Positions 24,860-35,845 of a DNA stretch of 64,000 nucleotides are shown one piece after another (within the stretch, counting starts at the first letter, position 1; each line of letters begins with the position of its first letter). The notes beneath the pieces were generated by a model, which was not told the DNA's origin, made no database searches, and saw only the letters and a list, made by a program, of their open reading frames with translations. Source of the stretch: Chionis minor. Taxonomy: Eukaryota; Chordata; Aves; Charadriiformes; Chionididae. The translations under genes and the position numbers were made by a program. The stretch spans positions 1,015,984 to 1,079,983 of the forward strand of contig VZSF01006623.1 in assembly GCA_013398295.1 (NCBI GenBank), in the 5' to 3' direction.

Positions 24860-27800
24860 TAGTACGTCCCTAAACACTACTGCAAACAGACCCCCTAGAG
24901 ATTTCATGTACTTCAATTGTTAATTAAGTCATACCGCCTATTGTTGGTAACTGATTACATCTAGTTTTGAAATAATAACTTCACAGTTACGCCTAAATTG
25001 TTTCCTATTAGGATTTTTTTAAATTTCCTATATAAGTAATTGGAGTGATAATATTTCTTCCTTGCAATAAAGCACACTTGCATCAATACTATTATCACTG
25101 CACTTGGCCAAAGAAGTTTCCTGCATCTTTTTTTTAAATATAACTCACTTGTTTAAATGGAAAGAACAGCATATATTTGATCTGATTATCTCAGAATGAC
25201 ACTTATATGACAGCAGATGTTTTGTAAATTTTAGGGTTCTTTAATTTTTTCAAAAGTTTTCAAGATTTTCCACAGTCTTTTTGTAGAAATTTCAAAAAGG
25301 TACCTTACCATTTCATATGTTCTGTTTTTTTGGCTCCTGCTAATAGAAAGACAGCATGGCCAAAGCCTTTCCTTTCACAAATTACAGCAATTCTGATAAA
25401 CAATACTAGGAACAAGCGACAAAGATCTCAGACAGTCATCACAGCAAGAGGTTAAAGCTTTTTAATAGCAAAGCACACCACAGAATGAGTAATACGCTGG
25501 TATCCCTCTGCAACACTGAAATGTATTTAAATGAATTAAAGTGATCAATACCTTCACATTCTTTAAAAAGAAGACATAAGCTAAGACCTTAGGGTGCAAC
25601 TTCTTAAAAAAAGAACTAATGTAAAATTATTATTTTTAATTTAACATTAATCCCCACATTAAAGGTAGAAAAAAACCAATTAGAGCTAAGACCAAAGACA
25701 AAGCCGTAGCAGTAAATGTTTTTAAAACCAATGAATGCCATTTGAATATATTTCTACTCAATATGCCCTCCTGAAACTAATGGAGCCCCTTCTGGGCACT
25801 TGTATCAGACGAACAAAGAATAACTGAGAACTCTTAAGGTTGTTACATCCAACCAGCAGCCTAAAGCTTCTCCTGATGTTCGCTGCGAATGTGAGGATGG
25901 AATCCCACCCCAGCAGCTCCCCATCAAATGATCACCCCATGAAAAGCTCTTTGGCCCCAGGGAAGAAGAATTTTATTCTACTCGCAATGAAACAAAAACA
26001 TCATGAGCACCAATTTGCTCCTAATATTCTTCAGTCCATGCCAAGAGGGAAGCTTTGCAAATTTTGCAAACCTGTTAAAGTTCTAAACTTCTAAAAAAGA
26101 GTTTTGGCTGTGTATGTGTGGAAGCCTCCCTGACCTCTGCTAGAGCAACTTGCAGGGTTCCTGGTTATGGTGCTTGTCAGCCCAAGAATGAACCCCATCC
26201 TGGTTTGGGTCTGCTCTGTGTGGTTGGGAAACAGGCAGAGGCGGCACTACCAGCTCTGAACGCACCTCTGCACTGCAACGGTCGCCTGACGGGTAACGGG
26301 AATGGAAGAGACAGAAGGAAAACAAGTGAAGGATAAAGGAAGTGCTAGAATAAGGAGTTCTCTAGGAATATATATATAACGGTAGCATCAGATTTCTTTG
26401 TTTCTGAGGATCAGCTGCTCTGTTAACACTCATTAAACCACAGGAAAATGAACTTTCTGCTTACACTCACCAGAAGGACCGAAATCACAAGCAATACATG
26501 TCCCTTCCCTTCCCTGGGCCACACTGCAGAAAGCTACAGAGAAGTGGGGCAGAGCTACCGCGACGGGACGAGGACACTGAGCCCAGAGAGATGACACTGC
26601 AGAATGGACTCCAGCCCCTCCTGGTTCCTCTGCCTCCCTCACGGAGCATCGCTACGTGGGGAGAACATAGAGCCGCTCCACTGTTCCCAGGGCTGGAGAA
26701 GTCCTGGTTCGGAGGGCTGGGATGAGCATCAATCATCAGGCTCATGTTTTATCCCTTCCACCTTCTGACTTCCCCATGCCATTGATCCTAGGACTCCCTT
26801 TATGCCAACATACTTTCTTCCCCACTTCCTCCTCGCCGGTACAGTAATGAATTATGGCACCTCCGGTGCCAAGCGGAAAAGCCAAGCCAAGGAGAGGCCG
26901 CAACAGGGCTCTGCTGAGGTGCACAGCATATGGTTAGCACTCTTAAAGCAGCCAAAAAGTGAGAGCAACTTGCAGTGAATTTCACACAAGGCTCCCATCA
27001 GGATCAGCTCTTGCCAATCTCTAATATTAGCATAATAGAAGGGAAAAATTTCCCAGCTGTGCATGGCCACCAAAGCACCCTCTCCACTCCATGACAGCAC
27101 CTTGGGAAGCCAGTGCTAAATGACACTTGTCCTCTGAAAATCTTTTTGATGTCCCTGATCCCCTAAAAAAGAAAGGAAACCCCAATCCCCTCTGTTGAAG
27201 CCCAAAAGCCATGTACTACACATCTTCCCCCCAGTGCAGAAGACCTCTCTATGCGGTTCCTAAGGGAAAAAAACTTCCATTAACTTCCCTCAAGTGAGGC
27301 ACTGCGGGTTGTCCCAGTACCGCGGATGCAGTTCCTACATGCAACATGTGGCATGTAGATCAACCTGCAAAGCATCAAGGAGCTACAGGCAAATTTACAA
27401 AATTATTTAGGCACCTTTAGCTAAAACTCAAGCAATTAGTTAATAATCCCTTTCTCAAAATGATACGTTTCTTATTAATCTAAAAAGATTTTCAAAGATG
27501 ACTAGGACTTGGCACTTCAAATGTGGAGGCTGCAAACACAAAACATTCAGAGGATCTGGATCTTTTAGAACAAACTAATACCCGCTGTCTGAAAACCAGG
27601 CTCTCATAAAATGTCTGAGCTTGATCAGGCAAAAGTGAAAGGACCACATACCATGATCGCTTCGAACCATCTACTTATTTTACTACATGAAACAAGGATG
27701 CAGTTTGTCCTTCAGACACCTCTGCAGGACTGTTTTGCCCACGTGGCCCAATTACACGGGCTGTGTTAGCACCTCATGGTACAGCTGCATGATAATTTAT

Positions 27801-29559
27801 TCATAAGTATTAAAAAAAAAAAAATTACATTTCGAAACTAACATCACACATGCTGCTGATTCATTTACCCCGAATTAAAAAGCTTCGCCTTCATCTCTCT
27901 CTCCCAGATTTAAATTTCAGCATTTTAATTGTTTCTTCCTTCATTGTTAGATCAATATCAATCATTGTCTTCAGTTACTAGAACTTGCATGTTCCTGAAA
28001 ATTATGTTAAATTTAGATGCTAATGAAAACTGTTTACACTGTTTAACCACAGATATGAAACCTCTATTACAAACCATAAAAATTATTAGTTATAACAAGA
28101 AACCTTAATTTCTACCTTAATCTCCTTTCTACCATCCGCTGCCCTAGCAAGACCCTTCCCAGAAACCATGGACTAAACAAACAAACAATGAAAAGGATAA
28201 TTGTTAACTTTGCTTCACAACACAACAAACATTAAAAGAATTAAAAGTCCCATTAACCATTACACTGAAAATTCTGTTATAAAGCAAACTAATCCATGGA
28301 CGTCAGCACATGCCAATATTCCTTCTCTCCAGCGGCCTTCCCAACCAACCAATCCTATACAGAAATACATAATTGACCCATAGCACCCACTGAACATTCT
28401 CCATCCTCGCAGAAGGAATAAGACAAACTCCCAGCCATTAAAAGAAATACCACAAATATACTCTCCCATAGTAACAGGGATAACGATTCTTTCATCTAAT
28501 ATTTGCTCTGGCCAATCCCTCAGAACTGGCTGTGTGAAACGCTGAGGCTGGATCTAAGTCTGTCATTCCCAGGTGTTTTTCTCATGGGTCACCATGTGTC
28601 TCTGGACCATTCCAGACACTACTGTGTTCTGGGAAATGCTGCATCAATCAGCATCAGCTTCTCTGCGTAGTGGGATGGAGAGAACTTGAGGCAGACAGCG
28701 GGTTTCAGGACAAGGGCCATATTCAGAACGCACCAAAAAGGTCTACATCTCCTAACGTAAACTGTCGGTCACATTTCTTGTATAAATCCAAAATCTTTGT
28801 GTGTGGGGTGAGGGAAAGGTTAAAATTATTACAAAACTCTAAGAGAATGTTTTAATTATTTTCTGTGCAGCAGTAGCTAAGCAATCTTAGAGAGTCATCT
28901 ATCCTTTATTTTGGGTTTAGATCAGAAACGATCAGATAAGGTAAGACACTCTGCACTGTATTTTACCTCTTAATGGTTGAAAATCTTTATTTCTTGCTTT
29001 TTCCCGATCTGCCCCCAAAGAACACTCAACATATCTCCATCAGAGTTATTGTGTGAACAAAAGTGTTCCATTTGTGACTTGCACATTAGTCATGTCCCAA
29101 GGAAGACCAAGCAAAATCAGACAAACACAGCCGTGCTACACCGCTGCTAAATAAAGTCCCATGAAGTAAGAAGCTAATGGGCTCATTTGAGCAATAATGT
29201 GGTAATGCGGTTTATGCCATCTGGAATCCAGAATGAACATCTCGTTCACTCTCTGCTTTCTCTCTCCGAGTCCTAAAACCACCCCCAGCTAATATACACA
29301 ACTACAGGGAGACAGTTTTGATTCTGGATGTAAATCCACTGACTCTCAGACAGAAAATCATGGATTTGTACTTTTCTTTTTTTTTTTTTTAAAAGACAGA
29401 CATTGTACATAAATACATCATTCTTTTTATAACCGAAGAATTTACTCAGGAGCTATAGTCTACCTCTCAACTGAGCTAATTCTCTACTTCAGTTACCCTA
29501 CATACCTTCTTTAATGAATACATGTTCCTTTGATTAAATTAACATTTTTGTCTGCCTAA

Positions 29560-30110
29560 TTAGCCTGAAAAACCTGTGCTGAACCAATCTAAAAGTGACT
29601 TCATTACTGCTCATTGGTGCATGTTTGCTACCCATCACTGTCAACTCAACAGGCGAAGGATTAGAAGAACATTAACTCTGGCTTATTTGGCTTTCCATAG
29701 CAATCGTCGCACTCGGAGCGCGCAGCCAATCCAAGGTTTCAATCGACCCGGTAGGACAGCGACAGATGTTTTAATCATGTGGCTTCATTCATTAGTGCTC
29801 ATTTGCCTGGTTGGCCAGGTTTGTGGTTCTGAGAGACAGTTGACACAAAAAATAATTAAACCTAACCAGCTTAATTACTTTTTTACATTCATCCTTCAGC
29901 TGGTGCAGTTCACAAGTAATGACAAATTGAAAATATAAATAAAAACCAGTTTATCCAGACCAATGAGCTAATAAGTATGCTCACCAGAAGATGCATCATT
30001 GCTTGTCTAGGAACATAAGCACAAGTTGCTTAATAGGCACTTAATGTACATCAGCTAATGAAATCATACCAGAGCTAATGAATATATATAATTGGGTAGG
30101 CAGCTGCCAC
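29560..30110. promoter_or_regulatory. Candidate regulatory block with repeated CCAAT boxes
   Basis: Five CCAAT or ATTGG boxes lie within about 510 bases: 29584-29588, 29613-29617, 29726-29730, 29960-29964 and 30091-30095. The one at 29726 sits in CGCAGCCAATCC, close to the NF-Y consensus, within a GC- and CpG-richer core (29705-29765) of otherwise AT-rich DNA. Several GCTAATGA and TAATTA homeodomain-type sites surround it. No coding exon is evident, although an open frame of 120 codons crosses it. Regulatory function is inference. Confidence 0.35.
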
Positions 30111-30129
30111 AAAAAAAAAAAAAAAAAAA
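30111..30129. repeat. A19 homopolymer tract
   Basis: Nineteen consecutive A residues following GCTGCCAC. No retrotransposed body is recognised to its left. Confidence 0.9.
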
Positions 30130-32753
30130 GATAGTGAAACCATCTTGCTAATTCAGTTTGCAGAGACAATTAGAGAAGGCCCTTGAAGACAATTCAATAG
30201 ACCCTGCTAATATTGTGACTGAGATCAATTATTTGCATGTTGCTTCTTTCCTGACCAGCTTCTCAAACAAACAACTTCCACCCACTTCTAAATTACTAAA
30301 TAAACAAATTTAAATACATTTCAAAAAAGTAAATACATTTTGAATATGTTCTATTAAAAACCATCTAAAACAGTGACTGAGAGTCCACAACTCAATGAAC
30401 CTGCCAGGATTGTTCTCGCCATCGGTTCAGATTCAATCTAATGCGGAGGTAAAAACATGACTAAAATAAAGTTTTTAACTGAATAAGCTCAGGGGAGAGA
30501 CACAGCTCAAATCTGTGGTGATAATTATTGAAGCTTACATTGTAAATTTGGTATGTGAGGCCCTGGAAATCCTGTGCCAGTGATACTAACGTAGAACAAT
30601 ATTTATCCCATGCTCTCCAGCTGTTTTGGGTTTTGCTTTCACCTGCTTTGTTCTTTCACTGTGAGACCCTAAAGCCCTGCATCAATCAGTATCATTCTTC
30701 AATGAAAATACCTCTTCCTCAAAATATTAAGAACTTTCATCTTGCTTTATGTATGGTATTATAGAAAACTGCAACATCCGGCTGGAGTGAGAGAGCACCT
30801 CTGAAGATTTTTATTAAAGGTCCATTTGATTTTTTTCAGCATCGCCAAGACCTTTTTTTCCCCCCAGTTCCCAGTAGTAGAATCAACAAGGGAAACAACC
30901 GAGGGAGAAAGGTTAGAACATCTTTTTTCAAGACCTTTCTTGAATATACCAAGACAGGATGCTCCAGCAAAGTAGGGATGGTGCCCCTGGCACCGAGGGT
31001 CCGAGGCAGGGGCAGCCCAATGGACACCCCCACCAAGACATCACCCATCTGCAGCAGACGGGAACCCCAGCCCAACGTGCAAATAATCTGGAGATGGGAA
31101 AGGACAATAGCATGGTCTTCCCTCACATCATTCATCCTCCTGACTACCAAAGAACCTAAACTAAAATTCAAGATATCTGCAGTATAATTTAGGAGACCAT
31201 AAGTACATTTTTCTACTCATGATTTTTTAGAAAGCTTTGGACAAATAATAAATATTGGTACATGCATTTTATCCCAGTCATAGTTTGTTCTTATCCTTTC
31301 AAAGAGATTTTTTTTCCCAAAATATCCTGTGGAGACCATTTGGAGTTTGTTTTCATTTTCAGGCTCTGCTGAACTAAGCATTTGATTCAGAGAAAATAAC
31401 AGGTTTGAAAGAAAGGCTCTGGGAAACTTAAACATAACAGATGCTTATTTGCAGACATCTGATTTAACTGAACTGAAAACCCCAGTCTAAATCCTGAAAA
31501 CCATAAATGTCAGCCAGCTAGAACAGAATAATAACCACTCATGGATACGGATGCACCTAGTAGATAACAGAGTTCCTGGATCATAATATTCATATAACTG
31601 CTCTCCGTTTGCCTCTCCCGAGCTCTCAAATTACAACTGGCAATACCATATCTCATTTCTCAGTGCTGCGCATTGATGGTTCACAGTGAAGGGACCGGTT
31701 CGTTACAAGTTGTAGTTTTCTTTCCAGTATCAGGTGTGAATTATTTAGTCTGGAATTAATATCCCAGGAAGCTCATATAGGATATTCCCAGGGGCACAAT
31801 CGGCCAACAGTCACCACCTCTGCGAATTTCAAAAGAGCCCATCGAATGCAAGATGACAATTCACACCTTGTAAATCTAAATCTCTCAATCTTTGAAATCA
31901 CAGAATCTGTGTGATCAAAGTAAAGTCACAGCAAAACCACTCTGAAACTTCAAAGCAGCCTGGATCGGACTTGGCTTTTCTGCATATCCATAATGAGGTA
32001 AACCCAAACACTCAAACAGCACTGAAGTCTGCAAAAATTTGGTAGAAGGTAACGATCTGAAAATTTAGGACCATTTGAAACAAAAACCTTCGCACCATAA
32101 ATCAACCTGAATGCACAAAGCAGAGAGGACACCAGCGTTTTAATTGCAGCTGTGAAATTTCAGCTTAGAAATCAGCATCACATCAGGCTGTTCAATACTT
32201 TCTTACACCTTTCTTTTTACGTGGGTAAAGTACAAGACACTCACAGTCCAAATAAGTTGAACGGCATATTGCCCTTACTCTGGAAGTTACATTTTGTTCC
32301 CTGTGCTCTCGCCCTTTCAAAATCAGAACCAGATTACCTTCATAAAACATGAGTCACCCAGGCATTAGGTGCACGATCTCAGCATGGTGCTCAGGTTAAC
32401 TCCGTAGCCAACAAAAATAGAAAGCAGTCACCGGAGAGTGATTCATCCTGCCCAAGTCAGATGCCTACTGTGGGATGTGCTAAAACAACTCTCTCTTTGG
32501 CTTCCTGAAACTTGGCAAAGGAAGTTTCACATCAGATGTATAATATTCTTGATTCCTTAAGCCAATGGTCTATCTCACCAGTGTTAATACCACTGCAACT
32601 TCTGTTTGTACTTCTAATTACTTTTCATTACATTTTCAAGCTTGTCTGAGGCACACTTTGAGGAATTTTGGCAGTTTGATTCCTTCACGATTTCTGAAAA
32701 TCATGGCTAAAAGCCCAATGTGACATGAAATAGTAGAATTTAATATTCTCAGG

Positions 32754-33183
32754 GCAGCAAAGAGGGTATACAGTAGACTCGCTACCCTGGACTTCAGGAG
32801 AGCAGACTTTGGACTCCTGAGAGAACTGATTGGCAGGGTAGCGTGGGAAAAAGAACTGGAGGGGAGAGGAGCCCATGAAAGTTGGTTAGTGTTCAGGGAT
32901 CACCTTCTCCACGCTCAGGAGAGGTGCATCCCAAAAAAGAAAAAGTCAGGCAAAATAGCCAGAAGACCTGCGTGGATGAATAAGGAAGTGTTAGATAAGC
33001 TCAAAATCAAAAAGGAGGCCTATAGAGGGTGGAAGCAAGGACAGGTGGACTGGGTGGAATATAGAGAAACTGTCCGAGTGGCCAGGTACCATATCAGGCA
33101 GGCAAAAGCCCTAAGAGAACTGGCCAAGGACATCAAAGACAATAAGAAAAAATTCTATAGCTATGTCAGGGAAAAAGGTAGGA
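32754..33183 (+). pseudogene. CR1 ORF2 middle segment (element C, left of gap)
   Basis: About 143 codons stay open from 32754 to the gap edge. They contain the conserved linker motifs [42 protein letters not shown] and [13 protein letters not shown]. No stop or frameshift is visible. This fits a fairly young copy, although the endonuclease domain is missing through 5' truncation. Confidence 0.9.
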
Positions 33184-34008
33184 NNNNNNNNNNNNNNNNN
33201 NNNNNNNNNNNNNNNNNNNNNNNNNNNNNNNNNNNNNNNNNNNNNNNNNNNNNNNNNNNNNNNNNNNNNNNNNNNNNNNNNNNNNNNNNNNNNNNNNNNN
33301 NNNNNNNNNNNNNNNNNNNNNNNNNNNNNNNNNNNNNNNNNNNNNNNNNNNNNNNNNNNNNNNNNNNNNNNNNNNNNNNNNNNNNNNNNNNNNNNNNNNN
33401 NNNNNNNNNNNNNNNNNNNNNNNNNNNNNNNNNNNNNNNNNNNNNNNNNNNNNNNNNNNNNNNNNNNNNNNNNNNNNNNNNNNNNNNNNNNNNNNNNNNN
33501 NNNNNNNNNNNNNNNNNNNNNNNNNNNNNNNNNNNNNNNNNNNNNNNNNNNNNNNNNNNNNNNNNNNNNNNNNNNNNNNNNNNNNNNNNNNNNNNNNNNN
33601 NNNNNNNNNNNNNNNNNNNNNNNNNNNNNNNNNNNNNNNNNNNNNNNNNNNNNNNNNNNNNNNNNNNNNNNNNNNNNNNNNNNNNNNNNNNNNNNNNNNN
33701 NNNNNNNNNNNNNNNNNNNNNNNNNNNNNNNNNNNNNNNNNNNNNNNNNNNNNNNNNNNNNNNNNNNNNNNNNNNNNNNNNNNNNNNNNNNNNNNNNNNN
33801 NNNNNNNNNNNNNNNNNNNNNNNNNNNNNNNNNNNNNNNNNNNNNNNNNNNNNNNNNNNNNNNNNNNNNNNNNNNNNNNNNNNNNNNNNNNNNNNNNNNN
33901 NNNNNNNNNNNNNNNNNNNNNNNNNNNNNNNNNNNNNNNNNNNNNNNNNNNNNNNNNNNNNNNNNNNNNNNNNNNNNNNNNNNNNNNNNNNNNNNNNNNN
34001 NNNNNNNN
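33184..34008. other. Assembly gap (825 Ns)
   Basis: A run of 825 N bases lies inside CR1 fragment C. The reading frames of ORF2 on the two sides differ even though 825 is divisible by three. Either the gap length is an estimate or a frameshift lies inside it. Confidence 1.
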
Positions 34009-34009
34009 A

Positions 34010-34369
34010 AGGGCCACTAAGATGATTAGAGGGATGGAGCACCTCTCCTATGAGGACAGGCTGAGAGAGCTGGGGCTGTTCAGTGTGGAGAAGAGAAGGC
34101 TCCGGGGAGACCTGATAGCAGCCTTTCAGTATCTGAAGGGAGCCTACAGGAGAGCTGGAAAGGGACGCTTTGTCAGGAAGTCTAGTGATAGGACAAGGGG
34201 TAATGGTTTTAAATTGGAAGAGGGGAGATTTAGATTAGATATTAGGAAGAAGTTCTTTCCTGTGAGGGTGGTGAGGCACTGGAACAGGTTACCCAGGGAA
34301 GTTGTGGAGGCCCCATCCCTGGAAGTGTTTAAGGCCAGGCTGGATGGGGCTTTGAGCAACCTGCTGTAG
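34010..34369 (+). pseudogene. CR1 ORF2 C-terminal segment (element C, right of gap)
   Basis: The segment is open from the gap edge (RATKMIRG) to the natural ORF2 stop at 34367-34369, about 119 codons. The motifs [37 protein letters not shown] and [12 protein letters not shown] are all intact and in one frame. This is the canonical CR1 ORF2 end. The whole element is not autonomous because its 5' part is absent. Confidence 0.92.
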
Positions 34370-35789
34370 TCAGAGGTGTCCCTGCCCACGGCAGGGGGGT
34401 TGGAACTTGATGATCTTTAAGGTCCCTTCCAACTCTAACCATTCTATGATTCTATGATTAATAGATTTTAATGAAATGCATTACGCCGTTAATTCAAAGT
34501 GATCCAAGGCAGTCTAGAACTTTGTTGCTGATCTCAGTGGGAACTTGGCTGTACATTTTCTGGACAGATGAGCTGACAGACAAGGAGATGGCTGGGTAAG
34601 GTTGACTGGAGATACAGTTTATGCGTTATGGGCTGCATTTTCAGGTGGTAATAGCCTAGAACTACTGTATAATGCACCACATATATTTTGTTGGGCAGTG
34701 AAGTGTTCTCCAAAATTTGATGAAAGTATACGGCAGCTTCAGTGAGATTTTATGCAAATCTCTCAAGAGGAAATATGGACGCTGCATCTCTTAAAATATT
34801 CGTTGAAAATGGGGAAAAACCTTTTTTATTATATACTCTCTGATGTACATGTAAACGTTAAAACTGAGAAAAGATGAGACTAACATCAGTCACAATAAAG
34901 AGAAAAATCAATTTTGTGTAAAAAGTACCTCAGTTGTGAAACAGGAGAAATTAATTACATCACTACATATTGCAAAAGGGTTGTTCTATCATGTTGTATT
35001 TGGCAAGTCAGGCCACAGGGAAGAGAGTTACTGAATGAGACAACAGGAAGAGAAAAAAGGAAGCACAGGAACATGAAAAGAAGAAAAGGGGAGACAAGGA
35101 GCTAACAATGACATGCTCTCTGAGTGGTCAGGAAAGCAAGAGAAGACAAATCACTATACAGTCAGAGAATTCAAGAAAAGAGATCAATATAATACATACC
35201 ATGGAGCATAAGTCAAGAAGAAATGCAAAGTATAATGAAGGGAAGCATCATTAAAAACTTGGGTCAGGATGCACTGGGTGCTGTATCCTCTTTTTCTCTG
35301 CTCTAGCAGCCCGGAGGGATTGGTGGGACATGGCTAAGCCAGCACAGCCAAATCCTAACCTGGGTAATGCGTCCCTGAAAGTCACCCTGGAGCTGCCCAT
35401 GGCCAACTGAGCACAGCTCAAACCCATGTCACCACGGCTCCCGTCCCGCCCGGCCAAAGGGTATTTACTGCAAAGCGCAAAGCAGAGAAAACACGGGACC
35501 AGCAACATAAAGGAGCCCCGGAGCAGCTCACCTCAGCCATAAATCCTGCAGGAGCTGCAGGATTTCTCCATGCTCTTGATGGGACTCAATGTTATCTTCA
35601 TTCAAAAACATTCACGAAGAGCTTAATGCCATTGCATTTAACACAGCGTTCCCGCACACTCGTGCTCCTTCTGAGCACACAAACCCCACTACTTTTCTTT
35701 GTCCTTAAGCGGAATATCCCTTAAACTCCCAACAGAGTCGAGTCCTCCAGCACACCCGTTTCTGGCAGTGCCACCCCACCACATAGAAA

Positions 35790-35845
35790 GTGGGTGCATG
35801 CACCCATTTCCATTCCATGGTGGGTGCACCATTCCATGCACCCAC
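35790..35845. repeat. Nested palindromes of GTGGGTGCA / TGCACCCAC
   Basis: GGGTGCATGCACCC at 35792-35805 is a perfect palindrome. About 15 bases later GTGGGTGCA (35820-35828) and TGCACCCAC (35837-35845) form a second inverted repeat with an 8-base loop. The sequences between (TTTCCATTCCATG and CCATTCCA) are also related, so a local duplication built the structure. Confidence 0.85.

Larger units (their letters stand above)
20386..32753 (-). other. SGCD: SGCD intron upstream of the exon, second segment
   Basis: AT-rich intronic DNA between CR1 B and CR1 C. It contains a small tandem repeat at 21961-22000, palindromes at 24665-24859, the CCAAT-box-rich block at 29560-30110 and an A19 tract. I found no SGCD transmembrane exon here and no other gene. 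Confidence 0.6.
32754..34458 (+). mobile_element. CR1 LINE fragment C, interrupted by assembly gap
   Basis: This is the longest and best preserved CR1 copy here. The left part encodes the ORF2 linker after the endonuclease ([19 protein letters not shown], then [19 protein letters not shown]). The right part encodes the ORF2 C-terminus ([18 protein letters not shown], then [19 protein letters not shown]), a stop at 34367-34369, and the short 3' end with CCCTTCCAAC and two ATTCTATG-type units. The gap hides the reverse transcriptase region. It is antisense to SGCD. The left edge looks like ordinary 5' truncation. Confidence 0.97.

Noticed and set aside
30085..30129. A19 tract as the tail of a processed pseudogene or SINE
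   Set aside because: No recognisable gene or SINE body precedes it, and no target duplication was seen.
32889..34025. 378-codon open frame across the N gap
   Set aside because: Most of it is translated Ns. The real coding parts on the two sides are CR1 ORF2 in different frames.
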